Assembly: GCF_038069655.2 (NCBI RefSeq)
Contig: NZ_CP150951.2
Location: 496,001 to 560,000 of the forward strand
Direction of reading: 5' to 3'
DNA from: Yoonia sp. BS5-3
GTDB lineage: Bacteria > Pseudomonadota > Alphaproteobacteria > Rhodobacterales > Rhodobacteraceae
DNA: 64,000 nt
Shown: piece by piece, positions 17,354 to 24,657 of the stretch
Layout of the letters: each line of letters opens with the position of its first letter
Position numbering within the stretch: position 1 is the stretch's first letter
Made by a program: the position numbers and the translations under genes
The notes under the pieces: model-generated
Seen by the model: the letters and a program-made list of their open reading frames with translations, nothing else
Told to the model about the DNA's origin: nothing
Database searches by the model: none

Positions 17354-17424
17354 CGCTAGGTAAGCTCAGCCCAAAATTGAAAATAGCCCCAAACAGTTAT
17401 TTTTTATGCAAAATATGGCATGCA

Positions 17425-17454
17425 GCAAGCAACTGTTTCCAAAATGTTGCTTGC
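17425..17454. repeat. Inverted repeat in the injection-system leader
   Basis: GCAAGCAAC (17425-17433) and GTTGCTTGC (17446-17454) form a perfect 9-bp inverted repeat with a 12-base spacer. It has no T tract on either side, so a protein-binding site is at least as likely as a terminator. Confidence 0.5.
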
Positions 17455-17642
17455 ATCACGGGTTTGTGTTACTCAGACCCTAAGAAGACATTTTAGGATT
17501 CCGTTCGGTTTTTCGAGCAGGGGGCATTTTCAACCCCGTCATATTTAAACTACAGGCCACGTTTTTTTTCCGGTCGCCTAAGAAATGTCCGCAATAAATA
17601 TTCTTCGCTGACTTTCGTCGGCATGTGTCATTGACCTGTTCG

Positions 17643-17702
17643 ATCTGTCAGCCCGCATTTTCCGTGGCCAAACGCCCATCTCGTTTGGTCCGCCTGACAG
17701 AT
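17643..17702 (+). promoter_or_regulatory. Nested stem-loop in the 5' leader of the sheath gene
   Basis: An outer 9-bp stem (ATCTGTCAG at 17643-17651 with CTGACAGAT at 17694-17702) encloses an inner perfect 7-bp stem (CCAAACG 17668-17674 with CGTTTGG 17682-17688). The outer stem ends directly at the ribosome site GGAAGG (17703-17708) of the sheath gene. It may therefore control translation or stability of the operon mRNA. Confidence 0.55.
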
Positions 17703-17716
17703 GGAAGGTCAAAATT

Positions 17717-19309
17717 ATGTTCGATACCCCCGGTGTTTTCATCCGCGAAATCCCCAGCGGCTCAAGGCCCATTGCCGGTGTGGCCACATCCAATACCGCC
17801 TTTGTCGGAACTTTTGCCCGCGGGCCTGTGAACCGCGCCACCCGCATCACCTCATTTGGAGAGTTTGAGCGCATTTTCGGAGGGTTGCACCCGTTATCCG
17901 AAACATCCTATGCCATCCGCGCCTATTTCCTGAACGGCGGTTCTGTCGCTTTCGTCGTCCGGGTGACAGCAGGGGCGGCAGCGCTCGCGACCTGCGCCAT
18001 CGGCGTCGATATCGACTTTAACGCCACCTCGGAGGGGGCATGGGCGAACAATGTCCGTATTGGGGTCGCCCATGGCGGGGCGGGAACAAGTTACACAATT
18101 CTGGTGCGTGAATATGATGATGCGGGCACCGCTATTCTGCGCGAAGAGGCCCATATCGACGTCTCGATCACACCGGGGTCGCCCCGCTTTGTCGAGGATG
18201 TCCTGACCGAGAACAGCGAATTGCTGACAGCCACCCAGAACAATGAGGCGCTTCCTGCGCCCACGCAAATAAACGGGGCTGATGCGGCAACGCTGGACGA
18301 TCTTCTAGAGGGTGTCGCAACCGATTTTACAGCCATGGGCAGCGACATATCAGGCGCAGATGGCACCATGGAAGGCGATGGTGCGTGGGCTGCTGCGGCA
18401 TCCGCCGCCCTTCGCGGAAACGAGGGCGCCACACCGCCCACCGGCATCTACGCATTGAACCAGATTGTCCCCCAGGTGTTTAACCTGCTCTGCCTGCCAG
18501 GGGCCGCCAATTTCAACGATCCGGGCCATGCCGCAACGGTTGCCATCTACCAAGAGGCTTACACATACTGCCGCAACAACTTTGCCTTTCTGCTGGTTGA
18601 TCCTGCGCCCGACGTGAATCGCGGTAATATCCAAACATACCTGACCGAACTTGGCGCAGCCGCTGGCCCAAATGCGGCGCTTTATTATCCACGTGTCACG
18701 GGTGCCGATCCATTAAATGCCCTGGTGCCTCGGGTCACGGGGCCGTCGGGCATAGCCGCCGGACTGATCGCCCGTACTGATGGTGCGCGCGGTGTCTGGA
18801 AAGCCCCCGCTGGGACCGAGGCCCGTGTCTCTGGCGCGACCCCAACCGATGTGATGACCGACCGCCAGCAAGGTCCGCTGAATACCTCTGGTGTCAATGT
18901 GATCCGCACATTCCCGGTTTACAATTCAGTCGTTTGGGGCGCCCGCACGCTGGACGGGGCGGATGCCCGCGCGAGCGAATGGCGTTATGTCAACGTGCGG
19001 CGCCTTGCACTGTTTATCGAAAATTCGCTGCAACGCGGCCTGCAATGGGTCGTGTTTGAGCCCAATGACGAACCGCTCTGGGCCAATGTGCGCATGAATG
19101 TAAATGGATTCATGAACCAGCTGCACAGGCAAGGCGCGTTTCAAGGGGCCTCGGCCCGCGATGCCTATCTGGTGAAATGCGACAGCGAGACGACGACCCA
19201 GGCAGATATCAATTTAGGTATCTTGAACGTCTATGTGGGCTTTGCGCCCGTCCGTCCGGCCGAATTCGTCGTAATCCGCATTCAACAGCGTTTCCCGAAC
19301 GCTGCTTAA
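17717..19309 (+). CDS. Contractile tail sheath protein (Afp2-4-like)
   Basis: 530 residues, start supported by GGAAGG 8 bases upstream. Sheath subunits polymerise around the inner tube and contract to drive it into a target. The N-terminus FDTPGVFIREIPSGSRPIAGV and FVGTFARGPVNRATRITSFGEFERIFGG is the standard tail-sheath opening. The C-terminal part (WRYVNVRRLALFIENSLQRGLQW, FEPNDEPLWANVRMNVNGFM, GFAPVRPAEFVVIRIQQRF) is the conserved sheath core. The middle (about 100-270) is the variable outer domain. Only one sheath gene is present, unlike the three in Afp/PVC. It is the first gene of the 18-gene operon. Confidence 0.96.
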   Translation: MFDTPGVFIREIPSGSRPIAGVATSNTAFVGTFARGPVNRATRITSFGEFERIFGGLHPLSETSYAIRAYFLNGGSVAFVVRVTAGAAALATCAIGVDIDFNATSEGAWANNVRIGVAHGGAGTSYTILVREYDDAGTAILREEAHIDVSITPGSPRFVEDVLTENSELLTATQNNEALPAPTQINGADAATLDDLLEGVATDFTAMGSDISGADGTMEGDGAWAAAASAALRGNEGATPPTGIYALNQIVPQVFNLLCLPGAANFNDPGHAATVAIYQEAYTYCRNNFAFLLVDPAPDVNRGNIQTYLTELGAAAGPNAALYYPRVTGADPLNALVPRVTGPSGIAAGLIARTDGARGVWKAPAGTEARVSGATPTDVMTDRQQGPLNTSGVNVIRTFPVYNSVVWGARTLDGADARASEWRYVNVRRLALFIENSLQRGLQWVVFEPNDEPLWANVRMNVNGFMNQLHRQGAFQGASARDAYLVKCDSETTTQADINLGILNVYVGFAPVRPAEFVVIRIQQRFPNAA

Positions 19310-19327
19310 GAACGAAGGAATTTTCTG

Positions 19328-19855
19328 ATGGCACAATTTACAGTCAACGCCAGCCGCTTTGATCCGTACAAGAACTTTAAGTTTCGCCTTAAATGGGATG
19401 GTCGCTATGTCGCTGGGGTATCCAAGGTCAGCCCACTGAAACGGACCACCGAAATCGTCGAGCATCGCGAAGGCGGCGACCCATCCACCCCCCGCAAAAG
19501 TCCCGGCCGCACCATGTTTGAAGGTATTACCCTTGAACGTGGCGTCACCCATGATGCGGAATTTGAACAATGGGCCAACAAGATATGGAATTTTGGGGCC
19601 GGATTAGGCGCTGAAGTATCTTTGGCCGATTTCCGCAAAGATGTTATCCTGGATTTCTACAATGAGGCCGGTCAGTTGGCGATTTCCTACCGGATCTTCC
19701 GCTGTTGGGTATCTGAATATCAGGCAATGCCCGAACTGGATGCCAATGCCAACGCGGTCGCAATACAGTCCATCAAACTGGAATGCGAAGGATGGGAGCG
19801 CGACTATGACGTAGTCGAACCCGCCGAAGTCCAATTCCTCGAACCGGCAAGCTGA
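19328..19855 (+). CDS. Inner tube protein (T4 gp19 / Afp1-like)
   Basis: 175 residues. The opening (VNASRFDPYKNFKFRLKWDG) and YVAGVSKVSPLKRTTEIVEHREGGDPSTPRKSPGRT are typical of tail tube proteins. AVAIQSIKLECEGWERD closes the beta-barrel. Hexamers of this protein build the tube that is fired by sheath contraction. It follows the sheath by 18 bases with AAGGAA before its ATG. It is the only gp19-type tube gene here. Confidence 0.95.
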   Translation: MAQFTVNASRFDPYKNFKFRLKWDGRYVAGVSKVSPLKRTTEIVEHREGGDPSTPRKSPGRTMFEGITLERGVTHDAEFEQWANKIWNFGAGLGAEVSLADFRKDVILDFYNEAGQLAISYRIFRCWVSEYQAMPELDANANAVAIQSIKLECEGWERDYDVVEPAEVQFLEPAS

Positions 19856-20511
19856 TGGCGACCGGACCTATCGGGTCCGTCATTCTGGGCCTTTATGAAC
19901 AGGGGATGACGGCAAGCCCGGCGCAGCGTGCGGCGTTGCTCGCACAGGCTGGCGGGGAAAAGGCGAATGCCACCCTTGGTGATGCTGACCGGGCGGCATG
20001 GCGGATACTGACGCGCTATTTTGGCCCCGCCCAGGATGCCGTGCTGACCTGCCCGTCTTGCGGCGCAGAGGTTGAGTTCACCCTGCCAGCTAATTTCTCC
20101 CCACCAGAGGCCGAAACCGAAGCGGACCTTACTATTCAGTACAAGGGGGCGGCTATCACACTCCGGTTGCCCCGCCTGTCAGATTTGCAAAACGGCCCCT
20201 TTGATCCGCGCAAACTGGCACCCGATGCGCATTGGACCGATCCAGATTTTCGCAAAGCCGCCGAGGCTGCCCTGATGGCCGCTGATCCAGCCTTGAAATG
20301 CGATTTGGCCCTGTCCTGCGCGGCTTGCGATACGGATCAAACCCAGGTTCTTGACGTGACCGGTTTTGTCTGGGCCCGCATTGAACAAGCTGCCCGTGCG
20401 CTGGTGCGCGATGTCGCAAAACTCGCCCGCTTTTATGGCTGGTCCGAGGCCGAGATCACCGCCATGACGCCTGTCCGCCGTGCCATTTACCTGCGGGAGA
20501 TGGATGAATGA
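19855..20511 (+). CDS. Baseplate-associated protein with two CxxC pairs (T4 gp26-like, tentative)
   Basis: 218 residues, start overlapping the tube stop (TGATG). After a helical N-terminus there is a beta-rich zinc-ribbon-like part with Cys66-x2-Cys69 (CPSC) and Cys155-x2-Cys158 (CAAC), and a further Cys149. The C-terminal helix (YGWSEAEITAMTPVRRAIYLREM) resembles tail assembly chaperones that link tube and baseplate. In many phage-like injection loci such a protein sits right after the tube gene. The T4 gp26 comparison is from position and general pattern only. The two CxxC pairs suggest one structural zinc. Confidence 0.6.
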   Translation: MATGPIGSVILGLYEQGMTASPAQRAALLAQAGGEKANATLGDADRAAWRILTRYFGPAQDAVLTCPSCGAEVEFTLPANFSPPEAETEADLTIQYKGAAITLRLPRLSDLQNGPFDPRKLAPDAHWTDPDFRKAAEAALMAADPALKCDLALSCAACDTDQTQVLDVTGFVWARIEQAARALVRDVAKLARFYGWSEAEITAMTPVRRAIYLREMDE

Positions 20512-21275
20512 GCGATCTGTTTGAAAATCTGTCCAACCGGTTTTCCCCCGGGAGGCAACCCATAATCCGTCCGCGTCCACAATCCCGGTTTGAAGGGGAT
20601 GAAGGTCAGGACGGTCTGCAAGAACAAAATGGTTTTGAGACCGCGAGGGCCCGCAACACGCCACATCCACAGCGCGCCGAGCGGCCAGATGACGCGGTAC
20701 CAGCGCCTGCTACGCGCAACAGACCCGATCCCAAACAAAGCCCCGCGCCTACGATCTCAAAGCCTGAAGAAACAAGAACCTCGAATGACACCACTCAGGA
20801 AACGCCTCCCGAAGGGTCCGAACTCCCGATGGAGGCGCCAAAGAACAAATCCGCGCCAAAGCCACGCAAGCTGGAACAGCCTGACAATCCGCGACAAGAT
20901 ATCCCTGATGCCCGCGAAATCGTCCGCGACGTCAGCACAGATCGCGAAACAATCTCAGAAATTCATCGTGAGGTTATCCATACCGGCGATAAGCCTGAAC
21001 CCAAAGGGCTGCCAACGATCCAGACGAAGCAGGCAGCGCTACCGTCAACTGAAGTTCCTCTGCAGGTTACGAACGCAGCGCAGACCGAGCCCAGCACCAT
21101 CGTCCGCATCGGCAAAGTTGAGATCCGCCAACCCGCGCCGCCGGCACTGCCCCCGTCGCCCCCAACGCCGCCCCGCGCAGCAGAACACGCCAACATGCGG
21201 CGTGCTTCCGGAGGCGGGGCACGACAATCCAGCAGCAGTGGATTGACGGATTACCTTGGCTGGAAAAGGCGGTAA
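20508..21275 (+). CDS. Proline-rich hypothetical protein in the injection-system operon
   Basis: 255 residues. The ATG overlaps the previous stop by 4 bases, as elsewhere in this operon, which selects this frame over an overlapping one at 20590. Almost the whole protein is low in hydrophobic residues and rich in Pro, Arg, Glu and Gln, so it is probably disordered. One modest structured patch near 195-215 (STIVRIGKVEIRQPAPPALPP) and a conserved-looking C-terminal end (SSGLTDYLGWKRR) stand out. The C-terminal YLGWKRR could be a docking peptide. I know no function for it. A scaffold or adaptor for the baseplate is possible. Confidence 0.75.
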   Translation: MSDLFENLSNRFSPGRQPIIRPRPQSRFEGDEGQDGLQEQNGFETARARNTPHPQRAERPDDAVPAPATRNRPDPKQSPAPTISKPEETRTSNDTTQETPPEGSELPMEAPKNKSAPKPRKLEQPDNPRQDIPDAREIVRDVSTDRETISEIHREVIHTGDKPEPKGLPTIQTKQAALPSTEVPLQVTNAAQTEPSTIVRIGKVEIRQPAPPALPPSPPTPPRAAEHANMRRASGGGARQSSSSGLTDYLGWKRR

Positions 21276-21278
21276 CGG

Positions 21279-22595
21279 ATGTCAAACGCGCTTGCTCTTG
21301 CCGCCGTTTCTGCAGTCATCATGGACCTGCTGAATGATGGTTTGGCCAATGCGAACCTTAGTGCAATGGCACCGATTACCGTCACAGCACAGCCACCCGA
21401 TCAGCTGTCGGGCGACGGGATCGCCGATATCAATCGGCTGAACCTCTATCTGTGGAATGTGACGCGCAATATGGGCTGGGCCAATGAACGGCTTCCGGCG
21501 CGCAACAGCGAAGGGGCCCGACTTGATAGCCCGTTCCTGGCCCTTGATCTTCAATTTGTTCTCACCGCGACCGGCGATGCTGACCTGAATGCCGAAGTGC
21601 TGCTGGGCTATGGGATGCAAATCCTGCACGAAACACCTGTTCTGACACGCGCTGCGATCCGCACCGCTTTGGGCGGCACCACGCCCCCGGTTGATGCAAC
21701 GCTTCTTCCCCCTGCGTTTCAAGCAATCCTTGGCTCTGATCTGGCCGATCAATTTGAACAAATCCGGATCACACCGGCCCAGCCTGATCACGAACACCCG
21801 ATGCAGCTTGAAGGGTTGTCGAACCTATGGTCAGCCTTCTCGGCACCGTTACGCACCTCGGCAATGTACACGGCGTCTTGCGTCCTGATCGAAAGCCGCA
21901 CGCCGGTCCGTTCTGCCCTGCCCGTGTTAACGCTTGGGGGCAGAACAGCCCAATTGCGCAGCCCAACAATCACGGCCGCGTCCCGTCTGACCGGTGCTGC
22001 GGGCAGTATGCGGGATTTGACCGGCGCAATTGATCCTGGCGCATGGATCGCCATCGAAGGCAGCGCATTGGCCGCCGAATTGATGCGGGTGCGGTTGGGC
22101 GACCGTATTCTCGCAATCCTGCCCACCAACGCGGCCAATTCCCGTGTGGACCTTCAATTGCCCAATGACATACGCGCCGGTTTGACCCTGCTGCAAATCG
22201 AACATCTGTTCACGCCCGAAGGCGGCGGCGCGAACAGGCTTTGGGAGATGTCAAACGCCTGGCCTCTTGTCATCAGCCCTCAATTGGCGGGGCATGGCGT
22301 CAATGGCGCGCAAAACGGTGGCCTTTTTGATGGCAGCGTGACCGCAACGCTATCCCACCCTGTTGGTCCAGATCAGATTGCCGCGCTACTTTTCAACCCG
22401 CTTGCAGGCAGCATCAATGATGCTTTCTCGGTCAAATGCCGCCCCCGCGACGCGGAAGGCACAGAAGTCACTGCGGATTTGTCAGCTATCCCGGCAGACA
22501 ACTACCTGATCCGCGTCGAAATAGGCGGCGCAGCATCCGCCTTAACCATGGGCCCTACCGGATTTGATGGACCAGTCGTGGATCTGGCCCCATGA
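21279..22595 (+). CDS. DUF4255 protein, Afp16/Pvc16-like tail terminator
   Basis: 438 residues. The N-terminal ~190 residues (LALAAVSAVIMDLLNDGL, ITVTAQPPD, RLNLYLWNVTRNMGWANERLPARN, DLQFVLTATGD) form the DUF4255 / Pvc16 N-terminal domain that caps sheath and tube ends. The remainder (about 220-438) is Ig-like beta-sandwich sequence, longer than a minimal cap, so it may decorate the distal end. AAGG precedes the ATG. Its stop overlaps the ATPase start. Terminator and ATPase genes side by side are a hallmark of eCIS loci. Confidence 0.9.
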   Translation: MSNALALAAVSAVIMDLLNDGLANANLSAMAPITVTAQPPDQLSGDGIADINRLNLYLWNVTRNMGWANERLPARNSEGARLDSPFLALDLQFVLTATGDADLNAEVLLGYGMQILHETPVLTRAAIRTALGGTTPPVDATLLPPAFQAILGSDLADQFEQIRITPAQPDHEHPMQLEGLSNLWSAFSAPLRTSAMYTASCVLIESRTPVRSALPVLTLGGRTAQLRSPTITAASRLTGAAGSMRDLTGAIDPGAWIAIEGSALAAELMRVRLGDRILAILPTNAANSRVDLQLPNDIRAGLTLLQIEHLFTPEGGGANRLWEMSNAWPLVISPQLAGHGVNGAQNGGLFDGSVTATLSHPVGPDQIAALLFNPLAGSINDAFSVKCRPRDAEGTEVTADLSAIPADNYLIRVEIGGAASALTMGPTGFDGPVVDLAP

Positions 22596-24415
22596 CACAA
22601 GAGGCCCGCATCCCGCCCGCTGCCCTGCAAGCCCGCGCATTGGATATCGCGGGTGAACGGGTGCGCTGGTTGCTGTCGGGCCAAACCGGAACACCGCCAG
22701 ATCTTGATGCTGGGCTGGCAACTTTGGCGGCGATTGGCCCGGTTGGGCTGCATGAACTGTGCACGCGTTTCGGGCTATCGGGCATCGCCCGAGACGTCTT
22801 TCTGCTTGCCGCCGCACCCGAGCTTGGCGCGGAAACCGCCCATGCCATTGCCAGCCATCCGCTTTCGTTGAAATCATGTGCAACACCGGCGATGGCGACC
22901 CAATTGCTGGGGCCGGAAAGCATCGCCGCCTTGGCGCCAAATGCACTGCTTTCGCAAGCGGCGCTGATCACCCTTTCGACAGGCACTGGGCTTGCGCATC
23001 GTAGTCTGTCGATCGACCCGGGACTTGTGCAATTCTTGCATGGCGTACCGGCGCTGGGTGCAGTTTTGGCACATGCACTGACCCCAAAGTCAATTGATTT
23101 CCCACTCGGCAACGACGAGGCTGCACGCCTTGCCACAGCGCTAAGCACCGCACATGGCGACCCAGAGCGTCCCATCATTCACCTCAATTTACCCGATAGG
23201 CTAAGCGCCGAAAATCTTGGCGCGGCAGCGATAGCGCATCTGGGACTGACCCCATTCGTTTTTGATCACGACGCAACAGACTTGCCCGCCGCACGGGTGG
23301 CCGCAGAGCTGAACCGGGACCTTGTCCTGCTCAATGGCGGACTGATCCTGACGGCATCAGATGCTTCCCCCTTGGCCGACCTGATCACAGCCCCCTGCCT
23401 GATTTGGGGAAACCCTGCGCCCATGACCCGCCGCCCATTGGCCGAGTTTGCGACCAAACCGAGCGCCACAGAATTAGCCCCGGGGCTGTCGCTTAGCCCG
23501 ACACAGACGCGTAACGCCCAAGTCACCTATCGCTTGGGGCTTGCTCCCAGCTTGACAGCGACCGCGCGGGAACGGGCGGCACGGGCGCTTGATGGACTGG
23601 CACAACCCATTGCCCCGCAAGCACGCTGGGATGACCTGATTTTACCAGAGGCGCAAATGGAGCAATTGCGCCAACTTGCCGCATATCAGACCCATCAAAA
23701 ACAAGTGCTGAGTGATTGGGGTTTTCGTGCCCAATCCGCACGGGGTCTCGGGCTTGCCGCACTTTTTGCAGGCCCATCCGGCACGGGGAAAACCATGGCG
23801 GCTGAACTGGTTGCGGCCGCTCTTGGTCAAAATGGTGAGGACGCCGCGCTTTACCGGGTCGATCTGTCGGCTATCGTGTCCAAATATATTGGCGAGACCG
23901 AAAAGAACATTGCGCGCATCTTTGATGCGGCCGAAAATTCGGGGGCCGTTCTGCTGTTTGACGAGGGCGAGGCGCTTTTTGGCAAACGTACGACAGATGT
24001 CAAAGACAGTATGGACAGGCACGCCAACACCGAAACGGCCTATCTGTTGCAGCGGCTGGAATGCTACACTGGCTGCGCCATCGTCACGACCAATCTGCGA
24101 CAAACCGTGGATGAGGCGTTCTTGCGCCGCTTCCGGGTTGTCATGGACTTTCCCTTTCCAGACGCAGCCCATCGCGAACAGATTTGGCGGGTCATCTTTC
24201 CGGCTGAAACCCCGCTTGAGGGGATCAACTACGCGGCCCTATCAAAACTCGCCATCTCGGGCGGTTTTATCAGATCCATCGCGTTATCGGCAGCCTTCAT
24301 GGCAGCGGGTGACAGGACGGCCATCACCATGGCTCACCTGTCGCGCGCCGCCCGGTCAGAGCTTGGCAAACTCGGCAAACCGCTTCCCGAAAATCAGTTG
24401 CGGGGGTGGGCATGA
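22592..24415 (+). CDS. AAA+ ATPase of the injection system (Afp15-like)
   Basis: 607 residues. The C-terminal half holds one AAA+ module: Walker A GPSGTGKT at about residues 394-401, Walker B VLLFDEGEALF near 453, an arginine-finger region EAFLRRFRVVMDFPFPD and a C-terminal lid. The N-terminal half is a helical domain seen in eCIS ATPases. Afp15-type ATPases are conserved in extracellular contractile injection systems and absent from phage tails, which argues against a plain tailocin. The proposed role is in assembly or cargo loading. Overlaps both neighbours by 4 bases. Confidence 0.93.
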   Translation: MTQEARIPPAALQARALDIAGERVRWLLSGQTGTPPDLDAGLATLAAIGPVGLHELCTRFGLSGIARDVFLLAAAPELGAETAHAIASHPLSLKSCATPAMATQLLGPESIAALAPNALLSQAALITLSTGTGLAHRSLSIDPGLVQFLHGVPALGAVLAHALTPKSIDFPLGNDEAARLATALSTAHGDPERPIIHLNLPDRLSAENLGAAAIAHLGLTPFVFDHDATDLPAARVAAELNRDLVLLNGGLILTASDASPLADLITAPCLIWGNPAPMTRRPLAEFATKPSATELAPGLSLSPTQTRNAQVTYRLGLAPSLTATARERAARALDGLAQPIAPQARWDDLILPEAQMEQLRQLAAYQTHQKQVLSDWGFRAQSARGLGLAALFAGPSGTGKTMAAELVAAALGQNGEDAALYRVDLSAIVSKYIGETEKNIARIFDAAENSGAVLLFDEGEALFGKRTTDVKDSMDRHANTETAYLLQRLECYTGCAIVTTNLRQTVDEAFLRRFRVVMDFPFPDAAHREQIWRVIFPAETPLEGINYAALSKLAISGGFIRSIALSAAFMAAGDRTAITMAHLSRAARSELGKLGKPLPENQLRGWA

Positions 24416-24657
24416 GCGCAGTGATCGAAATCGACACACTGGTCCTGGAGGGTATGGCCGACGATGAGGCCCGCCGTGCCGCAGCCGCGTTTGAGCGGCA
24501 ATTGCAAGACCTCTTGAACACACACGGCCTGCCCTTGGGAAAAACGGCTGCCGACATCAACAAGATTGATCTGGGCGCCCTGCCCGTCACCATGACGGCC
24601 CCCGAAGCACGCGGCGCCGAGCTTGCCCGCGCCCTATTCGCGGAGCTGCATAAATGA
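24412..24657 (+). CDS. Small hypothetical protein between ATPase and DUF4157 protein
   Basis: 81 residues, family not recognised. The ATG at 24412 overlaps the ATPase stop (ATGA), and its own stop overlaps the start of the giant protein, so translation of all three is coupled. It is mostly helical: an N-terminal beta strand (VIEIDTLVLEGM), a helix (ARRAAAAFERQLQDLLNTHGL) and a C-terminal helix (AELARALFAELHK). Size and coupling would suit a dedicated chaperone or adaptor for the large protein downstream. This is an inference. Confidence 0.8.
   Translation: MSAVIEIDTLVLEGMADDEARRAAAAFERQLQDLLNTHGLPLGKTAADINKIDLGALPVTMTAPEARGAELARALFAELHK

Larger units (their letters stand above)
17354..17716. 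other. Intergenic leader of the contractile injection system
   Basis: 363 bases with no credible gene, more AT-rich than the flanking genes. It holds an inverted repeat (17425-17454) and, next to the sheath start, a nested stem-loop (17643-17702). I saw no clear -35/-10 pair and no T-rich terminator for the malonate operon. The promoter of the 25-kb injection system must lie here or farther upstream. Confidence 0.6.

Noticed and set aside
20590..21246. Alternative frame over the proline-rich eCIS protein
   Set aside because: It is Arg/Pro-rich noise. The frame starting at 20508 has the ATGA overlap seen throughout the operon.
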